Shown in pieces: positions 1 through 8,993 of a stretch of DNA of 44,348 bases. The notes under the pieces are model-generated. The model worked only from the letters and a program-made list of their open reading frames with translations. It was not told the DNA's origin and made no database searches. The number at the start of each line of letters is the position of its first letter. Positions within the stretch are counted from its first letter, which is position 1. Origin of the DNA: Oxalobacteraceae bacterium (GTDB taxonomy: Bacteria > Pseudomonadota > Gammaproteobacteria > Burkholderiales > Burkholderiaceae_D); contig JAIXQK010000156.1 in assembly GCA_027485795.1 (NCBI GenBank), forward strand, positions 1-44,348. Reading direction: 5' to 3'. The translations under genes were made by a program, and so were the position numbers.

Positions 1-498
1 ATCAACGGTGAAATTACCGCCCCCGAGGTTCGCCTCTCCGGCGTTGAGAATGAAGCGATCGGCATCGTCAGCCTGGCCGAAGCGTTTCGAATGGCCGAAG
101 AGGCCGACGTAGATCTCGTCGAGATCGCGCCCACGGCGGTACCGCCCGTCTGTCGCCTGATGGACTACGGCAAGTTCAAATACCAGGAACAGAAGCGCCA
201 GCACGAGGCCAAGCTCAAGCAGAAAGTGATCTCGGTCAAAGAGGTCAAGTTTCGCCCTGGTACGGACGACGGCGACTATTCCATCAAGCTGCGTAACCTG
301 GTGAAGTTCCTCGACGAGGGCGACAAGACCAAGATCACGCTGCGTTTCCGTGGCCGCGAGATGGCTCACCAGGAAATCGGCGTCCGGATGCTGGAGCGGC
401 TGAAAGCCGACCTCGAGCCTTACGGTCAGGTTGAGCAGTTCCCCAAGATGGAAGGCCGGCAAATGGTCATGGTGCTGGCACCTAAGAAAAAGAAGTGA
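1..498 (+). CDS. infC: translation initiation factor IF-3 (5' partial)
   Basis: IF-3 binds the 30S subunit, prevents premature 50S joining and checks start-codon choice. The reading frame is open from the first base, beginning [12 protein letters not shown], which is the N-terminal IF-3 signature, so the true start (often a rare AUU or AUC codon) lies just outside the window. The GKFKYQEQK segment leads into the linker and the C-terminal domain ends in a lysine-rich tail (APKKKK). It is followed by rpmI and rplT, the classic infC-rpmI-rplT order. The first Met visible inside the frame, at position 91, is internal and not the start. Confidence 0.96.
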   Translation: MNGEITAPEVRLSGVENEAIGIVSLAEAFRMAEEADVDLVEIAPTAVPPVCRLMDYGKFKYQEQKRQHEAKLKQKVISVKEVKFRPGTDDGDYSIKLRNLVKFLDEGDKTKITLRFRGREMAHQEIGVRMLERLKADLEPYGQVEQFPKMEGRQMVMVLAPKKKK

Positions 499-510
499 GC
501 CTCTGCCGAC

Positions 511-540
511 TTGCTAAGGCGCTGATTTCCTTGATATAAT
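511..540 (+). promoter_or_regulatory. candidate sigma70 promoter in the infC-rpmI gap
   Basis: TTGCTA at 511-516 and a perfect TATAAT at 535-540 are separated by 18 bp. The site lies just after infC and would give rpmI-rplT a transcript of their own with a leader of about 140 nt. In E. coli the corresponding leader is the target of L20 autoregulation; whether that holds here is inference. Confidence 0.5.
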
Positions 541-690
541 TTCGGGCTCCGCAGTTTTCAGGCGGGGTCATGTGATTGATGGCTCGATCCGTCAATCAAC
601 AATAAGCGAGAACAGGCATCCAAGAGCAGTGAAATTGCTGCCACCTGTCATCGTCCAATAATGGAGCCGTCCGAAAAGGGCGGAGTTGTC

Positions 691-888
691 ATGCCAAAGA
701 TGAAAACCAAAAGCAGCGCGAAGAAGCGTTTTCGCGTTCGCCCAGGCGGTACCGTCAAACGTGGCCAAGCATTTAAGCGCCACATCCTGACCAAGAAAAC
801 CACCAAGAACAAGCGCCAGTTGCGTGGAGCGGTCGACGTTCATGACACAAACGTCAACGCTGTTCGCGCAATGATGCCGTTTGCCTAA
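691..888 (+). CDS. rpmI: 50S ribosomal protein bL35
   Basis: This 65-residue, strongly basic protein is a structural component of the large ribosomal subunit. It begins [14 protein letters not shown], the family signature, and its length is typical. An in-frame ATG at 661 would add ten unrelated residues; the start at 691 is preferred because it restores the signature and has GGAG a few bases upstream. rplT begins 26 bp downstream, so the two are co-transcribed. Confidence 0.96.
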   Translation: MPKMKTKSSAKKRFRVRPGGTVKRGQAFKRHILTKKTTKNKRQLRGAVDVHDTNVNAVRAMMPFA

Positions 889-914
889 GCTAACGACCGC
901 CACAGGAGCACACA

Positions 915-1274
915 ATGCCAAGAGTAAAGCGTGGGGTCACAGCACGGGCCCGTCACAAGAAAGTTCTAGACGCCGCCAAGGGTTACCGCGGTCGTCGTAG
1001 CCGTGTTTATCGCGTTGCCAAGCAGGCGGTCATGCGCGCTGGGCAATATGCCTACCGCGATCGTCGCAACAAGAAGCGCGTGTTCCGCGCACTCTGGATC
1101 ACCCGTATCAACGCGGCGACCCGTGAGCATGGCCTGACCTACAGCAAGTTCATCAACGGTCTGAAAAAAGCAGAGATCGCGCTCGACCGTAAGGTGCTGG
1201 CTGATATGGCGGTGACCGACAAGTCGGCATTTGCCGCCATCGTGAACCAAGTCAAAGCCACTATCGCAGCCTAA
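915..1274 (+). CDS. rplT: 50S ribosomal protein bL20
   Basis: The protein binds 23S rRNA early in 50S assembly and in enterobacteria represses its own operon. It has 119 residues, the family length, starting [16 protein letters not shown] with the AKGYRGRRS basic extension, followed by the globular domain ([16 protein letters not shown]). AGGAG sits ahead of the ATG. It is the last ribosomal gene before pheS. Confidence 0.97.
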   Translation: MPRVKRGVTARARHKKVLDAAKGYRGRRSRVYRVAKQAVMRAGQYAYRDRRNKKRVFRALWITRINAATREHGLTYSKFINGLKKAEIALDRKVLADMAVTDKSAFAAIVNQVKATIAA

Positions 1275-1292
1275 TCGGCCGACTTGCGTTGG

Positions 1293-1348
1293 CGTCGCCG
1301 AATGCGGCGACGTTCATGCGGGGCATGAGGTGACAAGCCCGTGCCCCG
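1293..1348 (+). promoter_or_regulatory. two hairpins in the rplT-pheS spacer
   Basis: A perfect 7-bp stem (1293-1299 with 1306-1312) is followed by a second one (CGGGGCA at 1319-1325 with TGCCCCG at 1342-1348), then a short T-rich stretch. pheST operons in enterobacteria are attenuated in this spacer. I see no obvious phenylalanine-rich leader peptide, so an attenuator is only a possibility; partial termination or RNA processing would fit equally well. Confidence 0.35.
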
Positions 1349-1369
1349 TTGCCATTTTTAAGCATACGC

Positions 1370-2386
1370 ATGAGCTCACTGGAACAAATCGTCGTTGATG
1401 CAGGCGCTGATTTTGCCGCTGCGCAGGATTCTGCTGCACTGGAGAATGCCAAGGCCAAGTATCTGGGCAAGAGCGGCCTGATCACCGAGCAGATGAAAGG
1501 CTTGGGCAAGCTCGACCCCGACGCGCGTCGCGCCCAGGGCGCGCTGATCAACGCCGCCAAGGATCAGATCGAAGCACTGCTGACTGCCCGTCGCAATGCA
1601 CTCTCTGATGCGCAGATGCAGGAGCGTCTCAATGCAGAGGCGATCGATGTCAGCTTGCCCGGTCGTGGTCGTGGTGTGGGTGGCATTCACCCGGTGATGC
1701 GATCATGGGAACGCGTAGAACAAATCTTCGCTTCGATCGGTTTCGATGTCGCCGATGGTCCCGAGGTCGAGACTGACTGGACTAATTTCTCTGCGCTGAA
1801 CAGCCCGGAAAACCATCCTGCGCGTTCGATGCAGGACACCTTCTACACCGACGGCAAAGACAGTACCGGCAAGCCACTGCTGCTGCGTACGCATACCAGC
1901 CCAATGCAGGTGCGCTACGCCAAGATGCATCAGCCACCAATTAAGGTGATTGCCCCCGGTCGAACCTACCGCGTCGATAGCGATGCGACGCACTCGCCGA
2001 TGTTCCATCAGGTTGAGGGCTTGTGGATCGATACCGACATCAGTTTCGCGGATCTGAAAGGTGTTTATCTCGGGTTCGTCAAAGCATTTTTTGAAACCGA
2101 CGATTTGCAAGTGCGGTTTCGTCCCTCTTATTTTCCATTCACCGAGCCCTCGGCTGAGATTGATATTGCCTTTGGTTCGGGGCCACTGAAAGGTCGCTGG
2201 TTGGAAGTGTCGGGCGCCGGTCAAGTGCATCCGACCGTGTTACGCAATATGGGTCTCGACCCGGATCAGTTCATCGGGTTTGCCTTTGGTTCTGGACTTG
2301 AGCGGCTGACGATGCTGCGCTATGGCATCAACGACCTTCGCCTGTTCTATGAAGGTGACCTTCGCTTCCTCAAGCAATTCAATTGA
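1370..2386 (+). CDS. pheS: phenylalanine--tRNA ligase alpha subunit
   Basis: This is the catalytic alpha subunit of the alpha2beta2 class II enzyme that charges tRNA-Phe in the cytoplasm. The N-terminal coiled-coil region (about residues 1-85) leads into the class II core: motif 1 with [14 protein letters not shown], motif 2 around [19 protein letters not shown], and motif 3 with [15 protein letters not shown] near the end. I chose the ATG at 1370 (338 residues, MSSLEQIVV); a TTG at 1349 in the same frame would add seven residues and cannot be excluded, since neither has a strong ribosome site. pheT follows after 18 bp. Confidence 0.95.
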   Translation: MSSLEQIVVDAGADFAAAQDSAALENAKAKYLGKSGLITEQMKGLGKLDPDARRAQGALINAAKDQIEALLTARRNALSDAQMQERLNAEAIDVSLPGRGRGVGGIHPVMRSWERVEQIFASIGFDVADGPEVETDWTNFSALNSPENHPARSMQDTFYTDGKDSTGKPLLLRTHTSPMQVRYAKMHQPPIKVIAPGRTYRVDSDATHSPMFHQVEGLWIDTDISFADLKGVYLGFVKAFFETDDLQVRFRPSYFPFTEPSAEIDIAFGSGPLKGRWLEVSGAGQVHPTVLRNMGLDPDQFIGFAFGSGLERLTMLRYGINDLRLFYEGDLRFLKQFN

Positions 2387-2404
2387 TTTCGAACGACGCA
2401 AGCA

Positions 2405-4831
2405 ATGCAATTCTCTGAAAACTGGCTACGTACCATGGTCGACCCGAAGCTCAACTCGGATGAGTTGTCGCATCTGCTCACCATGGCCGGGCTTGAAGTG
2501 GAAGAGGTCGAGCCCGTCGTGCCGCCATTCACACATGTGGTAGTGGCGCAGGTGATGCAGGTAGAGCCGCATCCCAACGCCGACCGGCTGCGTGTCTGCC
2601 AAGTGGATGCCGGCACCGGCACTATGCTCAACATCGTCTGCGGCGCACCCAATGTTCGACCAGGACTCAAGGTGCCATGCGCCATGATCGGCGCAACATT
2701 ACCCCCGGGCGAAGATGGCAAACCATTTGAAATTAAGCTGGGCAAATTGCGCGGTGTAGAGTCGCAAGGCATGCTGTGCTCGGCGCGCGAGCTGAAACTG
2801 TCTGAAGAAAATGCCGGTCTGCTCGAGCTGCCGGACGATGCACCGGTAGGCAAAAACTTCCGCGACTACTATCAGCTCAATGATCTGAAGTTCACCATCA
2901 AGCTGACGCCGAATCGTGCAGACTGTTTGTCGGTACTCGGCGTTGCAAGAGAAGTGTCTGCCTTGACTGGTGCACCATTGTCGATGCCAGCCTTTAAGCA
3001 AGTCGCCGTCAATCATGATGAGAGGTTGCCAGTAAAAATTTCTGCGCCCGATTTATGCGGACGTTTTTCTGGTCGTGTCATCCGCGGTCTGAATGCGAAG
3101 GCAGAGACACCGCAGTGGATGCGTCAGCGTCTGGAACGCAGCGGCCAACGATCCATTTCTGCTCTGGTGGATATCTCGAACTACGTAATGTTGGAGTTGG
3201 GTCGACCTACGCATGTGTTCGACCTCGATAAGGTTCGTAGTGGCCTCGAGGTGCGCTGGGCTCGCGCTGGCGAGTCGCTGAAGCTATTGAACGGCAACAC
3301 GGTCAGCTTGGATGATTGGATCGGTGTCATCGCTGACCATACGGCGCCAGAAGCTATGGCCGGCATTATGGGCGGCGACGCTACCGCGGTGTCGCTCGAC
3401 ACCACCAACATTTATCTCGAAGCGGCGTTCTGGTGGCCGAGTGCGATTCAGGGCAGAGCACGTCGCTTCAATTTTTCTACCGATGCGGCGCATCGTTTTG
3501 AGCGCGGTGTGGACTTTGCGACGACGGTCGAGCATATCGAGCGCATCACTGCGCTGATCGTAGAGATTTGCGGTGTACCCGGACAGACTAAGGTCGGGCA
3601 GGTGGATGATCAAATCACCGCACTGCCAAAACGCGAGCCGGTGACACTGCGTGTCGCACGTGCTGCAAAAATTATTGGTATCCCACTATCGGCACAGCAG
3701 GTGGCTAATATCTTCTCGCGCTTGGGTTTGCCGTTTACCCAAGAAGGCGAGCTGTTCTCGGTCACTGCACCCAGCTACCGCTTTGATATTGAGATTGAAG
3801 AAGACCTGATCGAAGAGATCGCGCGGGTCTACGGTTTCGACAATATTCCGGCGTTACCGCCAGTATCGGCGAATGAAATTCGTATTGCGCCGGAACACCT
3901 GCGGTCCTTGTTTACGGTGCGTCGACAGATGGCGGACCTCGACTATCAAGAAGTGGTCAACTACAGCTTCATTGATGAGGCTACTGAACATAGTTTTGGG
4001 CTTGCTGATCCCATCAAGCTGCTGAACCCAATCGCGAGCCAAATGAATGTGATGCGCTCGCAGTTGCTCAGTGGTCTGGTGGCGAATGTTCGCTACAACC
4101 TCAACCGCAAAGCGTCGCGTGTGCGGGTGTTCGAGATTGGCGCGGTGTTCTCGCGTGATGCGCATATGACCGATGGACCGCTCTCGGTAGCGGGGGTGGC
4201 ACAGCCTAAGCGATTGTCGGCACTGGCCTATGGCGCAGTGGTTGACGAGCAGTGGGGGCAGGCCGCACGCACTGTCGACTTTTTCGATCTGAAAGCGGAT
4301 CTGGAAGCCTTGTTCGCGCCGCAGCCGCTGCGCTTTGAGGCTGCATCTCACCCAGCGCTGCACCCCGGTCGATCCGCTGCTGTGTTGCTCCATGGCGAGC
4401 GAGTGGGTGTCATCGGCGAGTTGCACCCGGCCTTGGTGCAATCCCTTGAACTGCCGCTTGCACCGGTGATGTTTGAAGTCGATGCCGTGGCGCTGCAGCA
4501 ACGCAGCGTGCCCACGTATCACGAGATATCGAAGTTCCCCGCCGTCTTGCGTGACCTGGCCTTGCTGGTCGAGCAAACCGTGTCGGTGCAGGCGCTGCTC
4601 GACACCATGCACCAGACTGTGGCATCGAACCCGGCATGTCGAATCATGCAACACATTGTTTTATTTGATGAATATCGCGGCAAAGGGCTGCCCGAGGGGC
4701 AAAAAAGTCTTGCCTTCCGAGTGACCATGCAAGATACTCGAAGCACCCTGCAGGACGAATCGGTTGATGCTGCAATGGCAGCTTTGGCCGAGGCTGTTCA
4801 CCAGAAGCATGGCGCAACCATAAGAAAATAA
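2405..4831 (+). CDS. pheT: phenylalanine--tRNA ligase beta subunit
   Basis: The 808-residue beta subunit has the expected architecture: a start ([14 protein letters not shown]) typical of the family, an N-terminal tRNA-binding OB fold (about residues 40-150, with [15 protein letters not shown]), the B3/B4 editing domain ([10 protein letters not shown]), the B5 domain, a catalytically inactive class II-like core, and a C-terminal anticodon-binding FDX domain ending near [15 protein letters not shown]. It pairs with PheS, 18 bp upstream, and editing of mischarged Tyr-tRNA-Phe is a known function of this subunit. No frameshift or odd residue was noticed. Confidence 0.96.
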   Translation: MQFSENWLRTMVDPKLNSDELSHLLTMAGLEVEEVEPVVPPFTHVVVAQVMQVEPHPNADRLRVCQVDAGTGTMLNIVCGAPNVRPGLKVPCAMIGATLPPGEDGKPFEIKLGKLRGVESQGMLCSARELKLSEENAGLLELPDDAPVGKNFRDYYQLNDLKFTIKLTPNRADCLSVLGVAREVSALTGAPLSMPAFKQVAVNHDERLPVKISAPDLCGRFSGRVIRGLNAKAETPQWMRQRLERSGQRSISALVDISNYVMLELGRPTHVFDLDKVRSGLEVRWARAGESLKLLNGNTVSLDDWIGVIADHTAPEAMAGIMGGDATAVSLDTTNIYLEAAFWWPSAIQGRARRFNFSTDAAHRFERGVDFATTVEHIERITALIVEICGVPGQTKVGQVDDQITALPKREPVTLRVARAAKIIGIPLSAQQVANIFSRLGLPFTQEGELFSVTAPSYRFDIEIEEDLIEEIARVYGFDNIPALPPVSANEIRIAPEHLRSLFTVRRQMADLDYQEVVNYSFIDEATEHSFGLADPIKLLNPIASQMNVMRSQLLSGLVANVRYNLNRKASRVRVFEIGAVFSRDAHMTDGPLSVAGVAQPKRLSALAYGAVVDEQWGQAARTVDFFDLKADLEALFAPQPLRFEAASHPALHPGRSAAVLLHGERVGVIGELHPALVQSLELPLAPVMFEVDAVALQQRSVPTYHEISKFPAVLRDLALLVEQTVSVQALLDTMHQTVASNPACRIMQHIVLFDEYRGKGLPEGQKSLAFRVTMQDTRSTLQDESVDAAMAALAEAVHQKHGATIRK

Positions 4832-4856
4832 GCAGCCATTTCGGTCCTCGTCGAAC

Positions 4857-5273
4857 ATGATGAATCACACGAATCCCGCAGAAGTCGAGTCCCTGGTGGC
4901 GGCTGACCTTGACCGCGCTATCGAAGCCAACCAGGCGCGCATGGGGGCGGAGAAAGATCTGCCCACGCTGACCAAAGCCGAATTGGCCGAGTTGCTGTTC
5001 GAGCAGGTCGGCTTGAACAAGCGGGAAGCCAAGGACATGGTCGATACATTTTTCGGCGAAATCCGAGATGCGCTGGAGCGTGGCGAGTCGGTGAAGCTGT
5101 CCGGGTTTGGCAACTTCCAACTGCGTGACAAGCCGCAACGACCCGGGCGCAATCCCAAGACGGGCGAGGAAATCCCGATCAGTGCTCGTCGGGTGGTCAC
5201 CTTCCATGCCAGCCAAAAGCTGAAAGCGCAGGTCGATTCGGCGAGCAGCCGTGCGCCGACGCATCCGGCCTGA
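4857..5273 (+). CDS. ihfA: integration host factor subunit alpha
   Basis: IHF alpha pairs with IHF beta to bend DNA sharply at promoters, att sites and origins. The core from about residue 36 matches the family ([31 protein letters not shown], and the minor-groove arm [14 protein letters not shown]). The ORF is 138 residues against roughly 100 in E. coli; the extra 35 N-terminal residues are acidic. An in-frame ATG at 4941 would give a conventional 110-residue protein and may be the real start, as the ATG at 4857 has no clear ribosome site. ihfA after pheT and before a MerR gene is the conserved proteobacterial order. Confidence 0.92.
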   Translation: MMNHTNPAEVESLVAADLDRAIEANQARMGAEKDLPTLTKAELAELLFEQVGLNKREAKDMVDTFFGEIRDALERGESVKLSGFGNFQLRDKPQRPGRNPKTGEEIPISARRVVTFHASQKLKAQVDSASSRAPTHPA

Positions 5274-5284
5274 TCTAAGCCGCC

Positions 5285-5650
5285 ATGAACGAGCGCGCAG
5301 CCAAGCCTGCATTGGCGCCTCTGCCACCGATTCCGCCGAAGCGATACTTCACGATCGGCGAGGTCAGCGAGCTGTGCGGCGTGAAGCCCCATGTACTTCG
5401 CTACTGGGAGCAGGAATTTACTCAACTGAAGCCTGTCAAACGACGGGGCAACCGACGCTACTACCAGCACCATGAGGTGATGCTGATCCGCCGCATCCGA
5501 GAGCTGCTGTATGAGCAAGGCTTCACCATTAGCGGCGCGCGCAACAAGCTCGACTCAAGTGGCGCTGGCCAGCCAGCCAAAGCTGAAGCGTTGGACTTGT
5601 TGGCTGTACGTGCTGAGCTGTCGGCCATCCTCGGATTACTGCGCGCCTGA
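5285..5650 (+). CDS. MerR-family small DNA-binding regulator
   Basis: This 121-residue protein has an N-terminal winged helix-turn-helix of MerR type (YFTIGEVSELCGVKPHVLRY, then RRGNRRYYQHHEV) and a short helical C-terminus without metal-binding cysteines or an effector domain. A MerR-like gene of this size directly behind ihfA is a standing feature of many beta- and gammaproteobacteria; its targets are generally unknown. It starts 11 bp after ihfA and is the last gene of the housekeeping operon, so it marks the left edge of the conserved block. Confidence 0.9.
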   Translation: MNERAAKPALAPLPPIPPKRYFTIGEVSELCGVKPHVLRYWEQEFTQLKPVKRRGNRRYYQHHEVMLIRRIRELLYEQGFTISGARNKLDSSGAGQPAKAEALDLLAVRAELSAILGLLRA

Positions 5651-5700
5651 GCGCTGGCCCGATCGGGCATAACCCAGGCAGCATGGGGGCAAAATCGGGC

Positions 5701-5727
5701 AAAAAAAAGCCCGCTCAGGGAGCGGGC
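5701..5727 (-). terminator. intrinsic terminator reading leftwards
   Basis: An 8-bp GC-rich stem (5709-5716 with 5720-5727, 3-nt loop) is flanked by eight A residues at 5701-5708, which read as a U tract only on the minus strand. No minus-strand gene ends here now, so it protects the operon from leftward transcription or is a relic of a lost gene. On the plus strand the hairpin lacks a T run and would terminate the merR operon only weakly. Confidence 0.7.
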
Positions 5728-6091
5728 AAGATCTATATCTGAGGAGAAGACATAGAGGAGACAGGTGCATTATGCTGCTATGCGGAATATAAGGCAAATG
5801 CTTTGTTTCTATCTACTCCATAGAATTTTCATATGACTGTAAGGCAAGGGGCTGACTGCTTCGGTCTTTGCTGAATCCCATGCAGTGCTTCAAGCGAGCG
5901 TGCCATATTGGCAATTTCGTGAGATTCCGATCAATAGATTCATTGCGGAAATAAAATTTTGCGAATTTCTGAACATTTGACCGTATAATTTCTTTTAGGA
6001 ATCAAACCGGTTTGCCAGCGTCCCGCATCCGTCGCTTTGGATGGGATGATGGCAAGCCCCAAGTGTTTGATCTTTTTCTCTCACCAGATTC
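5728..6091 (+). promoter_or_regulatory. gene-free leader ahead of the bactofilin pair, with candidate promoter
   Basis: There is no credible ORF in this stretch. TATAAT at 5984-5989 with TTGCGA at 5959-5964 (19-bp spacer, slightly long) is the best promoter candidate for the bactofilin genes. The DNA is AT-richer than the operon to the left. Confidence 0.4.
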
Positions 6092-6460
6092 ATGGAGGCG
6101 GTGTTGGCGGACTCTAATCAAAGCGGCTGTCTGACGGTTGGCGAAGGCGTCGTGCTGAACGGGACATTCGTTGTTCCAGATATTGCGTCGGTGTCCGGTA
6201 GTATCGAGGGGGATATCACGGCACGAGAATTGATTGTGGCCAGTTCTGGCGTGATCAAGGGTAAGGTCACTGCAGAGATCATCGACCTCCGCGGCGAGAT
6301 TCACGACACCCTCACAGCCAAGAAGTCGTTGTTCATCAGATCGACAGGCAAGGCGCTCGGCTCAGTTCAGTACGCTGAGATCGAGATTGAAAAGGGCGGT
6401 GACCTCCAGGGCTCACTACAAAAGATTGATGGTGACGGTCCGGCATCGGGCACCTACTGA
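6092..6460 (+). CDS. bactofilin family protein (first of three)
   Basis: Bactofilins are beta-helical cytoskeletal proteins that polymerise without nucleotide, usually at the inner membrane, and position cell-wall enzymes. This 122-residue protein shows the repeated short beta-strand pattern with glycines at turns (SGSIEGDITARELIVASSGVI, split by regular IxGxV units) across residues 25-110, with short disordered ends. It lies 17 bp before a second bactofilin on the same strand and near a third and an M23 peptidase. The ATG at 6092 is the first start in frame. Confidence 0.85.
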   Translation: MEAVLADSNQSGCLTVGEGVVLNGTFVVPDIASVSGSIEGDITARELIVASSGVIKGKVTAEIIDLRGEIHDTLTAKKSLFIRSTGKALGSVQYAEIEIEKGGDLQGSLQKIDGDGPASGTY

Positions 6461-6477
6461 CTTCGGGGCTTTGACTC

Positions 6478-6966
6478 GTGTTCATCAATAAAAAACGAAA
6501 CGACGAACGGGAAAAAATGGCGACTCCCATCGAAAATAGCCAGCCACCGGTCATCGAGCCAGAACCGGTTGCACCAGAAATGCCAATGGCAGAAATCGAT
6601 TCTGGCTACCCAGCGGGCGGTAACGGCAACGGCGGCATAAAACCGTCTGTCAATAATCTCAAACCTTCGATTATCAGTGAGGGCTTTGAATTTATCGGCG
6701 AGATCCGTTCAAACGGCTACCTGACAATCGACGGCACCGTTCGCGGCACGCTCTCGCTACACTCGATTCAGATCGGTGTGACTGGTGTGTTGGACGGCAA
6801 TGTCACTTGCGACACCATGAACGTGAAGGGTAACTTCGCGGGCTCCTTGGATTGCCGCGATTTGACCATTGGTAGCCGCGCTGTCGTTGATGGCAAAGTG
6901 AGCTTCAAGAGCATCACCATCCAGCGTGGTGGTGTGGTCAAAGGCGAGCTCAAGAAAAAGCCGTAA
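6478..6966 (+). CDS. bactofilin family protein (second of three)
   Basis: This 162-residue protein has a basic N-terminal tip (MFINKKRNDERE, typical of membrane-touching bactofilins), a proline-rich linker to about residue 55, then the beta-helix repeats (FIGEIRSNGYLTIDGTVRG onward) and a basic tail (ELKKKP). The GTG at 6478 is chosen because it keeps the MFxxKK tip; an ATG at 6517 is the alternative. The gene follows the first bactofilin by 17 bp and ends ahead of a strong bidirectional terminator, so the two form one transcript. Confidence 0.85.
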   Translation: MFINKKRNDEREKMATPIENSQPPVIEPEPVAPEMPMAEIDSGYPAGGNGNGGIKPSVNNLKPSIISEGFEFIGEIRSNGYLTIDGTVRGTLSLHSIQIGVTGVLDGNVTCDTMNVKGNFAGSLDCRDLTIGSRAVVDGKVSFKSITIQRGGVVKGELKKKP

Positions 6967-7004
6967 CAGCACAAACTCAGGCGTCGCAAGGCGCCTGAAA
7001 AAAC

Positions 7005-7034
7005 AAAAAAGCCTGACGTTTGTCAGGCTTTTTT
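7005..7034. terminator. bidirectional intrinsic terminator
   Basis: A perfect 7-bp stem (GCCTGAC at 7011-7017, GTCAGGC at 7022-7028) is flanked by six A on the left and six T on the right, so it can end transcription in both directions. It separates the convergent second and third bactofilin genes. A weaker CAGGCG/CGCCTG hairpin lies just left of it (6978-6996). Confidence 0.9.
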
Positions 7035-7065
7035 GTTTGACTGTGCGCGGTCAGAGATTCAATGC

Positions 7066-7494
7066 TTACTTCTTTTCTTGCGCCATCTTGATCACAGTCT
7101 GAGCATCAGTCGTGCTGGTGTTGTTTTGTGCCTGGATCACCAGGCCAAGCAACTTGGCACCGTGCTCGACACCGATGGTGCCGTAGGTAATATCGCCGCG
7201 CACTTCGGAGTCTTTGTGGAACTCGGCGCGCTCATTAGCGTAGATGTTGCCTTCAACTTTGCCGGCCACCATCACGCGGTGCGCACTGATGTCGCCTGAT
7301 ACCTCACCCGAGCGACCAATCGCTACCGTGACTTTTTTTTCTTTCGCTGTCTCAATGTTACCGACAACTTTGCCATCGATACGTACACTATCCAAAAGCA
7401 CCAGACGACCATAAATCTCGGTGGTTGCGCCGATGAGTGTATCGAATTTTTCTTGAGTGGGTAGCAGCTTGCTTTGCTTCATTTTGCGGAACAT
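7066..7494 (-). CDS. bactofilin family protein (third of three)
   Basis: The 142-residue protein begins MFRKMKQSKLLPTQEKFDTL, a basic tip followed by beta-helix repeats (YGRLVLLDSVRIDGKVVGNI and similar) to about residue 115. The ATG at 7494 is favoured over an upstream start at 7539 because AGGAGGG lies a few bases before it. The gene is convergent with the other two bactofilins and downstream of the M23 peptidase on the same strand, an arrangement seen where a bactofilin positions a peptidoglycan hydrolase (for example CcmA with Csd1 in Helicobacter). Confidence 0.85.
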   Translation of the reverse strand: MFRKMKQSKLLPTQEKFDTLIGATTEIYGRLVLLDSVRIDGKVVGNIETAKEKKVTVAIGRSGEVSGDISAHRVMVAGKVEGNIYANERAEFHKDSEVRGDITYGTIGVEHGAKLLGLVIQAQNNTSTTDAQTVIKMAQEKK

Positions 7495-7696
7495 ATGGCC
7501 CTCCTGTTCCAATTTTCGAACTCGCAATATACCGGACACTGAGTCGGTGCGGGATTGATTTTTTCGTGATTACACTAATCGTTACACCTGCTAGATCATC
7601 AAAATACGTTGATGAAAACTACGCAGTCGAAAAATCAATTACTTGTATTTATTTCGGAGAAACTGCTTGAGCTTGCCAGTTTTCGATCTGATAAGC

Positions 7697-8632
7697 TCAG
7701 CCGCCGCCTGTCGGAAGTACTTGGACGGGGTTCAGTACATGACCATGCCGAAACACTTCATAGTGGAGGTGTGGCCCGGTCGAGCGGCCAGTGCTTCCCA
7801 CGTCGGCAATATGCTGCCCGCGCTTAACGCGCTGGCCTTCAGTTACATGGCGCTTGCTGATGTGCGCGTAGCGCGTCATGAAGCCTTCCGAATGCGTTAC
7901 TTCTACAATATTGCCGTATGTGTCTTCCCAACCTGAGCGCGTCACCAAGCCGTCTGCGGTTGCGAGAATCGGCGTGCCTTGCATGGCGGTGAAGTCGAGG
8001 CCCTCATGACGAGCCAGGGTGTGCGTGAACGGGTCAACGCGTAAGCCGAAACCACTGGTCATGCGGAAATTACCGCCAATCGGCACGCCGGTCGGCAGCG
8101 TATGCAGCCACTGCAGTTGCTTGTCCCAATCGGTTCGCATGCTGCTAATGGTTTTATTGAACTGGCCGAATTCACCCATCGCGTTATCCAGCGTTTCGCT
8201 GAGGGGCTGAGTGGCGTCGAGTGCAGAGCGGCGGTTTGGCATCAACAGCAGCGGTCCGCCACGGCCATCCTCTTTAGAGGCATTACGCTCACGCAGTGAT
8301 GCGGGCGTTGCGATTTCCATGAAGCGGTTTTTCAGCTGCTGTAGCTGACGAATATCTTGTGCAGTGGCGTCCAGCATCGATTGCATCTTTGCGAGGCGCT
8401 CACGATAAATCGCCTCCATGCGCTGCTGCTCAGCTTCCGTCGTCACGCCACCCAAAGTACGTGCGAGATCAGGACTGGTTTCGACCGCGATCTTGAAGCC
8501 AACCAGGTAAAGCAGAAACCCAGTGACGACGAGCGAGAGGGAAGCCACCAACGCCGCAACCACCACCTTCTTGAAGGTGATCGAGATAGTGCGTACACGC
8601 CCTGTTGGGCCAGAAACCCACATCAACTGCAT
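7697..8632 (-). CDS. M23 (LytM-like) peptidoglycan peptidase, membrane anchored
   Basis: This 311-residue protein has one N-terminal transmembrane segment (about 22-48), a periplasmic coiled coil (about 60-110, EQQRMEAIYRERLAKMQ), and a C-terminal M23 domain. The zinc site is intact: HEGLDF supplies the first His and Asp and HLHYE the third ligand, with YAHISK carrying the catalytic His. Such enzymes cut peptide cross-links in the wall or activate amidases. RBS AGAGGA precedes the ATG at 8632. It lies upstream of the third bactofilin on the same strand (203-bp gap), so a shared role in cell shape is likely. Confidence 0.9.
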   Translation of the reverse strand: MQLMWVSGPTGRVRTISITFKKVVVAALVASLSLVVTGFLLYLVGFKIAVETSPDLARTLGGVTTEAEQQRMEAIYRERLAKMQSMLDATAQDIRQLQQLKNRFMEIATPASLRERNASKEDGRGGPLLLMPNRRSALDATQPLSETLDNAMGEFGQFNKTISSMRTDWDKQLQWLHTLPTGVPIGGNFRMTSGFGLRVDPFTHTLARHEGLDFTAMQGTPILATADGLVTRSGWEDTYGNIVEVTHSEGFMTRYAHISKRHVTEGQRVKRGQHIADVGSTGRSTGPHLHYEVFRHGHVLNPVQVLPTGGG

Positions 8633-8911
8633 CGCTACGTCCTCTGCCGGGATTCGTTGGAATCAAGTGCCACGGGTCGGACATTATATTGTTTTCTAGC
8701 AACCTTTTGCCTAAAAAAGTGCGGAATATGAATAGTCTGATAACAAAACCTCACAAATTCTCAGCCTTTCTGCGGGCTGGGGTGGGCGGTCTATCCTGCG
8801 TGAAATAAGTTTGGAAATGGGGTTGCAAGCGAGCTGCTTGATCTGGCCTAGGCTGGGGGTAGCAAATGACTTTACGAAGGGGTGGTTACCTATGATTTGC
8901 TCAAATTTAAT

Positions 8912-8975
8912 TTCCCGATCGGGAAGTATTTAGCCAGGACTTCGCTTGGGCCGCAGTTATCTTCCCGAACGGGAA
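8912..8975. promoter_or_regulatory. twin palindromic operators, exactly 50 bp apart
   Basis: Two near-identical 14-bp palindromes, TTCCCGATCGGGAA at 8912-8925 and TTCCCGAACGGGAA at 8962-8975, have centres 50 bp apart. Both outer flanks are AT-rich and roughly mirror-symmetric (TTTAAT against ATTTAA), so the whole block has dyad symmetry. They lie in the 361-bp gene-poor stretch between the M23 peptidase gene and the YbjN-like gene. Paired sites of this kind normally bind a dimeric HTH repressor, but no repressor gene is next to them. Confidence 0.6.
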
Positions 8976-8993
8976 ATTTAATATCGAACCCTA

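Noticed and set aside
592-921. Long minus-strand frames opposite rpmI, rplT, pheS and pheT
   Set aside because: They run antisense to certain housekeeping genes, have no family signature and no ribosome site; they are shadows of the GC-rich coding strand.
8912-8975. Palindrome pair as a CRISPR array or REP element
   Set aside because: Only two copies, no repeat-spacer regularity, no cas genes, and no REP-type GC-rich hairpin with a conserved tetranucleotide.
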